Below, piece after piece: positions 47,694-57,479 of a stretch of 64,000 nucleotides of DNA. The DNA lies in the NCBI GenBank assembly GCA_007026445.1, contig VDMD01000003.1:806001-870000 (forward strand), read 5' to 3'. Both the position numbers and the translations under genes were made by a program. Under the pieces are notes generated by a model, which was not told the DNA's origin, ran no database searches, and saw only the letters and a program-made list of their open reading frames with translations. Source of the DNA: Schizophyllum amplum. Lineage: Eukaryota; Basidiomycota; Agaricomycetes; Agaricales; Schizophyllaceae. Numbering within the stretch: the first letter of the stretch is position 1; the number at the start of each line of letters is the position of its first letter.

Positions 47694-48278
47694 GCGGCTT
47701 ATTTTACCTATCGCGTAGTGAAAGATAGCTTATATGTGTCACTCGTAGGCACCGAGGACAATCACCTCCCATTCCGAATCTGCGCGTGAAGTGCTCGCTC
47801 TGCCCTTCGAAGACCTCGAAGGTGTACTGCCGTCAAGGCCTGACATCCCATATACGAGCATCCATACGTCTCCCCCACCTCTTCCATATACGCGCCAGGT
47901 GTGTATGGATTGGTTAACGATTGTGCACGGGTTATAACGAGAGTCATGTAGTCACGGCCCCATCAATCCCGGCATGGAGCGTCGGGAGACAACCTAGATT
48001 TCCTGTCATGTATTTGTGGCGCCATAGCCACGCAGTAAGTTACCATCTTACATCTTCTCTTCGCTTCTACGTATTCGCCCACGCCATCCAAACCGTACAT
48101 GCTTATTTATTGAACATTACTAGCGTTTTGCAGTCAGTTCAACTCAGTTGCAGTAACTGCTTGAGGCCTCCGAGACATGCAGCCTGCAGGCACTAGGTAT
48201 GATATCGCATCACATAAGGAGTAGAATACATGGACGGTCCCCGTTACTAGTACACATATCAGCCTGTGATAACCACGC
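47694..48278. other. Intergenic, no supported gene
   Basis: Short frames on both strands have no domain. The stretch lies between the F-box-like gene and an F-box-type fragment on the opposite strand. Confidence 0.35.
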
Positions 48279-48569
48279 CTAATGTGAGCGACGACTTGTG
48301 CTTAGCTCGACTTCCCGTACATGATTGAGCTCAAGCTCGCATACAGTACTTTGCCAGTCGACGATGGAGGGCGGGATGTCGCGCACGAGCTCGAGCCGTA
48401 CAAATGAGAGAATCTTCAATGAAAGAACGGCGCATATGGCCTCCTTCAGCGCATCGGGTAGTCGTATACATCGTTGAAAAGCGCCGCTGGTGAACGTGAA
48501 CTCGTGCATCCGCGCCTGGACTGGACTGGACTGAATACGTGAGCAACGGATCATAATTTTGGCGAACAA
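48279..48569 (-). pseudogene. F-box/leucine-rich-repeat fragment
   Basis: The frame reads FQRCIRLPDALKEAICAVLS, then LKILSFVRLELVRDIPPSIV and CELELNHVREVELSTS. This hydrophobic spacing is typical of the degenerate leucine-rich repeats of agaricomycete F-box proteins. There is no F-box and no start, and it cannot be extended at either end, so I call it a fragment. Confidence 0.4.
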
Positions 48570-48831
48570 GACTTATCGGGTTCTCAAGTTGGAAAGAATG
48601 TGTAGGAGGCAAGAATGGCTTGTAGGACCGGGTCCTCGGTATATCTAAAGTAGTACTCACCGGATGCACATAACATAACTCGCTTTCTCAGCCCGATTCT
48701 ACGTTCAGACGCGGTAAAACGATAATGATACAGGATGAATCTAACGACACTTCAGCAACGGAAGAGCGGGAAAGCACCATCTCTCACTATACATATACAC
48801 ACATCATCTATAATATAAAACATTAGGATGT

Positions 48832-48960
48832 TTCCCACGCTTTGATTAGTCATCAGCAAGACGTGGGAACTTGGGGACCCCCGCGCCGCGGCCGAAGGTC
48901 GCGGCGCGCCATCCCTCCTCGCCGCCACGAGAACCCCCTGCCAGAGGCAGGTATTTGGGG
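48832..48960. other. Run of three strong hairpins downstream of the Rieske-DUF455 gene
   Basis: Arm pairs are TTCCCACG (48832-48839) with CGTGGGAA (48862-48869), CGCGCCGCGGCC (48882-48893) with GGTCGCGGCGCG (48897-48908, 12 bp with one G-T pair), and CCTGCC (48937-48942) with GGCAGG (48946-48951), flanked by CCC/GGG. An A/T-rich TATAATATAAAA lies at 48811-48820. It may be a structured 3' UTR of the minus-strand gene or an independent small RNA on the plus strand. Confidence 0.35.
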
Positions 48961-49004
48961 CTATCTTGGTTGAACGGAAAAGCCCTTAGTGAGCCGGGTA
49001 GCCA

Positions 49005-50827
49005 TTAATGCGCGCCATCGACCTCGTATCCGATCTGCACGGCTGACTCTTTCCCTCGCGGACGCTCGACGCCAAGCTCCCCTTTGAGATCGCAGTAGAA
49101 ATCCGGCGTGAGCCCGGCCTTCTCGCGATCGACGCTGTTAAATGGCCCCTTCACATCCCCACGCCATCCCCTGCGTACCTCCTCTCGGAAAGCCGCCACA
49201 GGATCCTTGACGCCGTCGCGCGCACATATCCATGTGAACCAGCGGTGGCCCGAGGTGACGTGCGTCACCTCGTCAGCGTGAATGATCTCCATCGCTGCGA
49301 CGCTCTCGTGGTCGTTTGCGCGGCGGAAGCGCTCGATCGTCGCTGGATTGACGTCCAAGCCGCGCGCCTCATGTACAAGGTGGATAATGGCCAGTCGCGC
49401 ACGGAAAGAATCTGCGCTGACAGCCGCGGATTCCCATAATGCGGCGTGCACGGGAAATGAGCCGTAAGGCGTTGACGGGGAGATAGCCGACAATCGGGAT
49501 GTGAGTAAGGTACTGACGAGGATGTTAGGCAAGCGAAAGGGTAACGTATGTGCTGAAATCCCACAAGTGTTTAGACTCATCGAGCGCCATCTTCGTGAAG
49601 TCTGTGAAGAAAGCTGGAGGAAGATCTCTATGCTTCGGTCCAAATCGCGCGATGATATCCCATCTAAGGCGAGTGAGCGCAGGCCACATAATGAAGGACA
49701 ATACAGACTTACGCAAGGTCGATTCTACGGTTCGTGTAGTCTGTTATCAGAATCCGGCCAATTTTGTCTGGAAAAACTCACGCCCATTGTTCGATGTTCG
49801 CAAGTGCATGAAGAGTCGCTGCAAGGTTTTTTCTACTCTTCATCTTCCCAGGTTCGATGGTGTTGCTGACATATAGAGCGTGGCGTGGAGGTACATCGGG
49901 CGGCGTTGGGGGATGTGCTACTTTATTTCCGATAGACTTTAACTGACCGGTACGATAGAGCTGCACCGCATGCCGAGTTCGTTCGACCTGTTGATATGAG
50001 CGCGTCAGTTTCCTCTTATTGCCGCGTGTCAGCAATTTTTTCACCTTGAGCCGGGGATCTGGAGTGTTGAGAATGAGGACAGCCCACTCCATCAATGTCG
50101 AGGGCGGGTTTTCAAGCGGAACCAATGGTTGCTCGTCCAAATTCGATGCGTGCAGTGTCGCTGAGTCCTGGGCGTCTACGGCGCGTAAGGGAGGGTCCGC
50201 AAATTCTGATAGATCTTTGTCAGGTTAGAGAAGCCCCGGGGGAAGATTAGGCTTGCCCTCAGAGACAGGACGTAGCTCGACGAGTCTCCAGCCGTTGCCG
50301 TCGAGAGGAGTCTCCATATAAACCTTCTGAACGTCGCCCTCCGCTTTGACTTCGATGGCATATGTGCAAGTCTGCATGCCCATCTCGCTTTTACCGGTTC
50401 GGAGGTCGAAGTCATATCTGAAGTGTGGTTCGGGATTCAGAGCGATAGCCTTGCGATACGAAATGTGGCTTAAGTACCTATGCCAAGGGCAGACTGCGAC
50501 GACAGTCATGTCATCTTCTTCGCCGTACTCTTCTATATCTGCATGCGACATATCCGCACCCAGATGGGGACAGCTTGCCTCCATAACATATATTTGACGA
50601 GACTTGGAGGACGAAGACGCTTGCGCATGATTGCTTGCGCTGGCGCAGGCGGTCGCTGACGTCGCTCCTGGTTCAACAGAGTCTTCAGGGCCATCCAGAT
50701 AAGATTCGGTAGCCAATCTGAACAGAATCAGGGAGTGATATGCGCCCTCGTCTGATCGCAATGTGACGAAGAAGCGCGTATGGGTCAGTAATCGACTCAG
50801 GGGCGCTACACTGAAAGCAGCATACAT
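49005..50827 (-). CDS. Rieske [2Fe-2S] - DUF455 (ferritin-like diiron) fusion protein
   Basis: Start ATG at 50827 gives MYAAFSVAPLSRLL. The Rieske domain has both ligand pairs, SCPHLGADMS and, across an intron, VAVCPWHRYDFDLRTGK. A 51 nt intron with a GC donor (GAGG|GCAAGC, 50256) and a CTAAC/CTGAC branch removes the only in-frame stop. It joins ELRPVSE to EFADPPLRAVDAQD. The DUF455 part follows: MEWAVLILNTPDPRLKVKKL, HALANIEQWA-IDLA-WDIIARFG with a 12 nt microexon at 49713-49724, FTKMALDESKHFTLLTSRLS, LAIIHLVHEARGLDVNPATI and EIIHADEVTHVTSGHRWFTW. Two ExxH motifs (ESKH, EVTH) mark a likely diiron site. About 500 residues. I infer an oxygenase with built-in electron donor; the substrate is unknown. 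Confidence 0.8.
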
Positions 50828-51094
50828 CTCAGTCTGCTCCTTACAGAGCGATAAATAGTGAAGAACTCACAGCAGCATATTCATTGCGTTGCAATGCCTT
50901 AGAACCGAGAAATCACGATGATGGAAGACGAGAATCTCGAAGTTGATGTTTGTTTTGACCCACTAGCGTGGGAATATCAGAAGAAGGTCACGGCGACACG
51001 TGCAGCTGTGACCTTTCGTGTTTGACTTAGACCGCCATTGCGCGACGCGACTACCTACTGACTGCTTCTCCAGCCGCGCTTCCTGCAAGAAATT

Positions 51095-52186
51095 ATGTCT
51101 TTCGGCGGTCTGTTTAGCAGTACACGCTCTACTGCGAGCTCCTCTAGACCGAAGGTCACTTTTATGACCATCAATGTTGTACCTGGTCAGCCGGAGACAA
51201 GCATTGAGGTGCCACAGCCGCTCAACATCATATGGTTGCATTAGATTGACACGAAAGCAGGAGACGCGCTTTCAAGACTATCTGAAAGCGTACACCACTA
51301 CAGGAAAACCTCCTCCGCTATGCCCTGCGACGCCGGCGGATCCTGCGGGTCGGGCTGCCATGGGTTTGCCGCCTCTTTTCCAGGGCATACCCATAGACGA
51401 GTATGTGAAGTTATCTATGATAGCACATCCTCTTTAACCCTCGTCAGATCTGGATCGAGTGACTCCCAACCAACACCAACACAAGAAGCCTACACCGACC
51501 CGGCCAAGCTACCAGCTGCGCAAGAGTTTGCGCCTTACGAGGACCCGCAAGAACGCGTCAAGTACCAGTCAATGTGTTGCCAACCGGAATTCCAACAGTT
51601 CTCTCCTGAGGTAGATACAGCTTGACTATGCCCCTCGGAAGCGTGGTTGTTCAGATACTTCTTCAGGAACTGCGCTACTGGGCGTACCTGCGCGGCCACA
51701 AAGAGCCACCGCAACCAGTGAAGATGAGCCCGTTCCCGACGTCAACGCTGTCGTCCTCTTCGACCTCCAGACCTAGCTTGACCTCGTACGCTACCACAAG
51801 CGTCTCATCCAGCGGCGACCAGATGCAGAGCATCTGCGCGATGCCTGACTACAACGGTCATAGCTTTGAGGTAAGCATGTTCGAAGCGTGTCTTCGGTGC
51901 ACTTACAGTCCGGCAGGAACTTCGCTACGAGTACATCAAGCACCACCGCGAGATGACATCGAAGGAAATCTTGGCCTCGTATGGCGCCTCTCCCGGACTA
52001 GTGGCACCTTCTGCAGGTGCTTTTATGCCCCCGGCTGCGACGCCACCGACGATGTTGCCCACACCTACCCCTCAGGCAATGCCTCTCACGCCCGTGGCCT
52101 CTGGTGGCTCAACTGCGCCAAGCATGTTCGGGTCCACGGGTGGCCCGGCGTTCTCGTCCTCGCAGCCCTCACGAAGATACTGGTAG
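51095..52186 (+). CDS. Small Nup98-like protein with two EELR(Y) motifs
   Basis: The start ATG at 51095 gives MSFGGLFSSTRSTASSSRPK. Introns near 51155-51261, 51408-51451, 51612-51671 and 51871-51918 yield ETRFQDYLKAYTTTGKPPPL, then KYQSMCCQPEFQQFSPEELR with YWAYLRGHKEPP. A Ser/Thr-rich linker leads to MQSICAMPDYNGHSFEELRY and EYIKHHREMTSKEILASYG, and a Pro/Thr/Gly tail ending SRRYW. The pattern of a short AMP-x-Y segment followed by FSxEELRxxxY resembles a conserved segment of Nup98/Nup116-type nucleoporins. There are few FG dipeptides and no autoproteolytic domain. A nuclear-pore role is inferred from this motif only. Confidence 0.55.
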
Positions 52187-52371
52187 AAGTGTGGCGAGGC
52201 TCGAACGCGGCGGCCTCGAATCTCATCTCTTGTTCTTGTTTACCTACGTTGGATGGCAGATACTTAGCATCTCTTTCTTGTCGCACAGTTGCTCTCCACA
52301 ATGGATGTTCAGATTATGACAGGCTCTTGCGTCCCCACAATAAAATATATAAATACTCATCAAAGCGACGT

Positions 52372-54254
52372 TTATACTGCGTTGCTGACGCATGTGAATA
52401 CAGAGCCTACTAATGATGCATGGTAGGAGTCGATGATTGACTGTACGGACGTCTAGAAAGGCGCGTTAGTCGACTGGAAGGGCGGAATGCGCCGGAGAGA
52501 CTCACATATGTTCCTGCACCGATAATGTACACGCCTAACACTATCAAGGCGTAGTTGACCAAGGTCTCGAAGGTCTTCAGTGGGCCATCCCACTTCTTTG
52601 CACCAGGATGCAAGGTCAGGTATGCCATCGCCCAGAAGATGAAGCTGCGGAGACGACGCGTCAGCCTGGATGTACCTTGGAGATCCAGACCGAGCCACTC
52701 ACCCGAACCACCCATCGAACAGCGAGCACATCAAGCTCAACATGTCCGAGAAGAAGGGGATGACCTCCGCAATGAGGAACGCGATGATCCAGGATACGGC
52801 CACGATGCCAACCCACGACGCCCACCCGATGAGGGTGTTCGAGTGCCGGTGCTCTGAGTTGCGGAATACGCGGAAGAAGATGAAGCGTGCAGAGACAGAC
52901 TGTACACCCAGACGTGATGAGAAGCTGGCGGAGGGAGCAAGACAGAAGTGCTTACCGAGTACAGGGCACCAAGAAAGTAGATCGTCGGGATAGCAAACGA
53001 GAAGGCAACCTTCTTGTAGGTGTCCGTCAAAGACCCGACGACGGGCGAAGTGATGTACTGGTTGCCTACCGAACGATTAGCACGTGCACAAAGTGCAAGC
53101 GCACGGGATACTCACCGACCCAGTCGTAGACAAGGGCGCCACACAAAGTGAAGACGATCATCTCTGCAATGGTGACTGCCCAGACGGCCTTCCAGAAATC
53201 CTTGGGCTGCTTCATTTCTGCGATGAACTGACGCAGAACATGAGCAAACTGGCGCGTTCAGCCAATAGAGGTATACTCACAGAAGGGATTGTCGCCTGGC
53301 CCACGAATGTGTAGGTGATGTTCAGGAAGGCAGACATCCCTGCTCAATGTCAGCTTTGGACGAACACTTGGTTCACTAGCGTTCTCACCCTGCACGAATG
53401 TCGTTCCCTTGATGGGGAATAGGGTGGCATTCGGATCACCCAGCTCTGCAGTGTAGCCGAAGGGATGCTCCTGAATGCCAGCAAAGATGATGGCAAGCAG
53501 TACTGCAATGCCCATCGTGACCTATACATACATTAGATAAGAGACCCAATTTGACAACCACTGTGGCGCACCGCTGCAAAAACTGCCATCCCGGACAGCT
53601 GGCTCAGCGTCCTCGGCAGCGATATGAAGAAGCATATGCACGCGCTGACAACCGCAAAGACGATAGTGCATGCTGCCGAGTTCGATAGCGTATTCAGCAG
53701 CTTAGCGCCAACGAGTACGTGAAGGGCTGCGGCACCGTGATACGTGAGAAAGCGAGATAAGGGAGCTGCGTCCGCACGTACCCTGAATGAACGTGTTGTT
53801 CAGCAAGAAGAACAGGGACGTGACGTTGTACGCGAGCTGCGAGCCACCGAATAGCCTTTGGCCGATATCGACGATGTCGCGGACCTCGGGGTGCGCGAGA
53901 CAGTACTTCCACAGGTTGAGTGATGTGTATAGTGCTGTGCCTGCGACCCCGAGGGTGACGAGGATGCCGGGTACTATGCCCAGGATGGAGAATGACCAAG
54001 GGAAGGAGAGGATGGCCAGACAGATGTACTCTGAGAAGAGCAGCGCGGCGGTCTGGGAGGGGGGGATTGATCAGTCTTCGTCGCGACATGTGGGGGACAA
54101 GCTCACGCACCTTTTGCCATGAGCACGTCCTGTACTGGATGCTGTGCTTGCTCTCCTGCGCGATCTGCGCGCCAATAACCTCCGACGACTCCGAGAAGGA
54201 GTCGACGCCCTTCACGCTCTCGTTCTCCTGGGGGCGCTCCTCGTCGTACTTCAT
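52372..54254 (-). CDS. AAAP-family amino-acid transporter
   Basis: This is a multi-pass transporter of the amino acid/auxin permease superfamily (PF01490). The start ATG at 54254 gives MKYDEERPQENESVKGVDSF. Membrane segments follow in order: LFSEYICLAILSFPWSFSIL, LGVAGTALYTSLNLWKYCLA, NVTSLFFLLNNTFIQG, CTIVFAVVSACICFFISLPR, MGIAVLLAIIFAGIQ, MSAFLNITYTFVGQATIPSF then IAEMKQPKDFWKAVWAV, IVFTLCGALVYDWVGNQY, KVAFSFAIPTIYFLGALYS, WIIAFLIAEVIPFFSDMLSL, SFIFWAMAYLTL and LVNYALIVLGVYIIGAGTY. The last exon reads TSVQSIIDSYHASLVGSVFT. The VGQATIPSFIAEM segment is typical. About nine exons. Substrate specificity cannot be told. Confidence 0.88.
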
Positions 54255-54300
54255 GATGGTGATAGGGAGGGAGGGGGAGTGCCTCGGTGTGGAACCTTCG

Positions 54301-54308
54301 TCATATAA
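54301..54308 (-). promoter_or_regulatory. TATA-like box of the transporter gene
   Basis: TTATATGA on the minus strand lies 47 nt upstream of the start codon. The transposon end at 54519 is about 210 bp further upstream. Confidence 0.4.
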
Positions 54309-54510
54309 GTAAGTAAGAACGCTAAACCAAGGAACAGGATTGCAAATGAAGGTTGCCTCTGATCCAGATGCAATCATCGTTAGCTGCCGTCTGCGCACCA
54401 TGACCATACAAAACCGCCGTTCAGGTCCGGATGAGGCTCCTCCAGACGCCAAGTCCGCATGCCTTCTTTGCAAAATCGGGGTAACAATGCGAGTTTGACC
54501 ATCGTGGGAC

Positions 54511-54518
54511 GCTGTGGC
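54511..54518. repeat. Target-site duplication, left copy
   Basis: GCTGTGGC directly abuts the left inverted repeat and matches 55153-55160 exactly. Confidence 0.85.
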
Positions 54519-55152
54519 AGGACCCCTGAATATACGCCTATAGGCCGTCCGGCGGCGCGGATAAAAATGGGGGTCGGGCCAGCGCAGGCCGATCCAAAAC
54601 GCGGATAAAAAGGGCATGGTGCACGGAAGAGGGGGTGGGGAAAACGCGGATAAGAAAGGCGGCGGCCCGGAGGTCGTCTAAAAACGCGGATAAAAATGTG
54701 GTCCGGCTCGAACTTACGGCTGCTTGGACGTTACAATAACATGAGCGACTTACCACTGCGCACCATGTGGCATCCTGACTATAATATGTTGGCGCTTTAG
54801 ACAAAAATTACATTCCCTGGCGGAAAGCGACAATCATCGCCGGACGTGCGAAACAGTCGTTCTCTCGCTCTTTAGAGTGACTGACCTTCTTCAAATGCTC
54901 TGTAAGGTTGATATCGTCGTGTATGTTATCTCGCGCGCCGCAGGCAGCGCGGAAAGAGAAAAATGGGATTTTTAACGAATTTATAGGGATTTTTTAGGCC
55001 GTTACAGAATCGCGGATAAAATATGGTGTCCCGGGGAGGCCGTCCTGGAGCGCGGATAAAAACTGGGGGGTCCGAGGCCAAAATGGCGCGGATAAAAAAC
55101 GCCGAAATCCAGATTTTTCAGGACGGCCTCTGTGCGTATATTCAGGGGTCCT
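54519..55152. mobile_element. hAT-like non-autonomous miniature element (634 bp)
   Basis: The ends are inverted repeats: AGGACCCCTGAATATACGC at 54519-54537 and its exact complement at 55134-55152. After a four-base divergent spacer, AGGCCGTCC also matches (29 of 32). The element is flanked by an identical 8 bp duplication, GCTGTGGC, at 54511-54518 and 55153-55160. An 8 bp target duplication is the hallmark of hAT transposases. The element has no transposase gene. It carries seven copies of a CGCGGATAAAAA-type box. An alternative reading with ends CAGGACC...GGTCCTG would shorten the duplication to CTGTGG. Confidence 0.88.
54556..55100 (+). repeat. Seven CGCGGATAAAAA boxes inside the element
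   Basis: Boxes occur near 54556, 54599, 54645, 54685, 55010, 55051 and 55087, four towards the left end and three towards the right. All have the same orientation. One variant reads CGCGGATAAGAA and another CGCGGATAAAATA. Subterminal short motifs of this sort bind transposase in hAT elements, which is the likely role. Confidence 0.75.
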
Positions 55153-55160
55153 GCTGTGGC
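55153..55160. repeat. Target-site duplication, right copy
   Basis: GCTGTGGC directly follows the right inverted repeat and matches 54511-54518 exactly. No mutation separates the copies, which suggests a recent insertion. Confidence 0.85.
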
Positions 55161-56126
55161 GTGCCATGACCTATACAATGGCGCCAACCGCAAGCGCCGA
55201 AACTTGAAAGTCCCCCTCTAATTGCCATATATGAGTATATCCCCCTATGGAAGGCTTTGTACTCCGGTTGCCTCAACGCTCAAGCGACGCTCCTCAACAA
55301 TGCTGCGCCGTCGACGTCGTTCTCCGCGTTGCTCCCGCTCTCCGAGACACTGTCTGCATACGACGGAAAGCCCCCGATGCCCGAAAAATGTCGACCAGCG
55401 CGCCGCGCAAGAACATGAGGACGCTCTTCCGCTAGATGATCTGCAAATACGCCATCCTCCGCAGAATCACGATACTGTCCCGCGTACATCGTCATCTACG
55501 ACGCCGCCAATGGCGGGCACACGACGCATCACTAAACGGTCTTACATGCGAGTAGGGTCGTAGATGTCGGACTCGAAGACGGTAATTAGGCTGTAATATG
55601 GTCTACATTTACTCTTGGATCTAGGATTGAAGGGAACACAAGTGATGCTGACATGTTTGACGATCAGGGATACACGACCATAAAACATCGGAAGAATCTG
55701 GTGAGCAGGCGCGGAGCAGCCTCCGGCGCAGTGCACGACGGTGAGCAGTGAGCACGTAGTCTCTAAGGCCCCTGCGTATTTTCCGACGACATAGATTGCA
55801 AAGCGTGGAGGTTCCAGAGGGTGATCGAAGCGATATCGGCCAGATAGCTTCGAGTCCGGATGCCCTCGTCCTTCCCTCATGGAAGAAGAAGGAGTCGGTT
55901 CGAGCCTTCGAGGAGATGTGTGATGCAAAATTCAAATATCACATGTCACGAGAAGGTCACGGGATCTGATGACATTGTCACATGTTTCTGCTGTTCGCTC
56001 TAAATCAAGTTCACCCGGACCGAGCAGGAAAAGCAACCCGAAGTTCCAATGATACAGTGTCTATTCCTCCCAAAGAATGCATACAAAACAATAAATACGA
56101 TTCATAATACGATCATTCATCATCTT
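55161..56126. other. Intergenic, possible decayed coding sequence
   Basis: Minus-strand frames at 55542-55935 overlap in two registers (GRYRFDHPLEPPRFAIYVVG in one). This may be a decayed exon, but no family is recognised and no splice pattern is convincing. The rest is 3' flank of the dioxygenase gene. Confidence 0.35.
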
Positions 56127-57393
56127 CTACCAGTGGATGTCCAGCGCATCCCGCCGGGACTTCGAGTTCGGGTCCAGGTAGGGCCGCTCGCCAAGGCTGA
56201 CGACACGGTTCCCCTGCCGCTTGTCGTCGTTGTTGTAGTCGTTCGTCGCAGTGTGGAATGTCGACCGGTTGTCCCAGATCGCGAGGTCGTTCTTCCCCCA
56301 ACGGAAGCGGACGTGCATGTCGTGGTTCTCGGATACGTGGCGCGCGAGGAAGGCGAGGACGTCGTCGGACTCGTCCTTGCTCAGCTCGACGATGCGGCGG
56401 GTGAAGTTGGGGTTGACGTAGAGGCCCTTGAAGCCCGTCACGGGATTCGTGCGGATGACGGGGCTGAGGGGAAACTGGTCAGATAATCAGTGCGCGGCAG
56501 AGAGTGGTGATAAACTCACTGGATAGCTGTCAGGTCTGAGCCGACATTCTCAGGCGAGCCGCGAAGCTCGTTGATAGCCAAACCGTGAACGCGTGCGTAC
56601 TATCAGATGGAGGTCAGCGGGGCCTCGTGGGCAGCTAGAAGATGTACGCACCTCATTGAAGAAGTCCGCGTTGTGCACGGCCGTCAAGCCCTCCAAAAAC
56701 CTGCGATAGGCTGGGGACAGCCTGTCGTACGCCTCGTACGCGCTGAGCAATACAGGTGAGCCGATTATCACGTGCGCTATGCAAGACGGACGCACCTTGC
56801 CCACAGCGTATCACCACCGACCTTCGGGAGGGTGTGCATCTTGAGGAGCTACATGCCATTATCAGACATAGATCTCGCACCACCGCGCTAGCACACTCAC
56901 AGCGTAGTCCGACGGGATGTTCTCGAAGGTGATGTCTGCGTGCCAGCCCTTGCTCGCGCGCTCCTTTTCCTTGCCGAGCCCGGCACGCGCGATGCCCCTG
57001 GTATACCGATCAGCGCCTCGGCTCGTCCATACTGGCAACCTGCACGCACATTTTTGAATCGATGACCGACACCTCCCCGCCGAGCTCCGACGTGACCTCG
57101 CTGATAGGGTGCAGGTGCAGGCCCGACGTCTTGGGCTTGCCGGTCAGCTCGCCAAGCCTCTGACCGAGGACCTTCTGCTCGCTGATTTCGATGTCCTGGT
57201 CGGTGAAGAACACGACGCCGCGGTGCGACACGAGGCGGGCGAGGTCGCGGATCTGCTCGTCCGCGTTCGGCGCCTTCAGAATCTCGGAGAGCTGCACCGT
57301 CTTGCTCGTGAACTGCGTGCCGATGTGGGGTGTGAGGTCTATGTGCTCGTAGCCGCTGAGCGAGCCGGCGAGATCGTTGGGGGCGGCAACCAT
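56127..57393 (-). CDS. TauD/TfdA-type Fe(II)/2-oxoglutarate dioxygenase
   Basis: The family oxidises small substrates such as taurine, sulfonates or aryloxy acids using Fe(II) and 2-oxoglutarate. The start ATG at 57393 gives MVAAPNDLAGSLSGYEHIDL. The double-stranded beta-helix has HxD in GWHADITFENIPSDYA and LLKMHTLPKVGGDTLW next, with a Thr of the usual 2-oxoglutarate region. Next come AYEAYDRLSPAYRRFLEGLT, NPVTGFKGLYVNPNFTRRIV, the distal His in IWDNRSTFHTATNDY, and the Arg in KRQGNRVVSLGERPYLDP. All three iron ligands are present. About six exons. A substrate cannot be inferred. It lies 1 kb downstream of the P450 on the same strand. Confidence 0.9.
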
Positions 57394-57467
57394 AGTAGGC
57401 GAAGTGCTTTGGGTGAAGTTGTACGAGGAGCTGTCGGCTTTGCGGTGGTCGTTGGCGATATCTCTTG

Positions 57468-57475
57468 CTTATATA
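57468..57475 (-). promoter_or_regulatory. TATA box of the dioxygenase gene
   Basis: TATATAAG on the minus strand is 75 nt upstream of the start codon, in a normal fungal position. Confidence 0.6.
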
Positions 57476-57479
57476 CACC

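Noticed and set aside
50225..50227. In-frame TAA taken as proof that the Rieske and DUF455 parts are separate genes or a pseudogene
   Set aside because: A 51 nt GC-AG intron with normal branch and acceptor removes it and preserves the frame. All other exons of both parts are intact.
53694..54617. 307-codon minus-strand frame across the transporter promoter and the transposon
   Set aside because: Its N-terminal part translates the CGCGGATAAAAA boxes and inverted repeat, and the rest is out of frame with the transporter exons. It is a chance frame.
54519..55152. Reading the inverted-repeat element as a helitron or LTR fragment
   Set aside because: Inverted ends with a direct 8 bp duplication fit a cut-and-paste DNA transposon. 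There is no LTR, primer-binding site or CTRR end.
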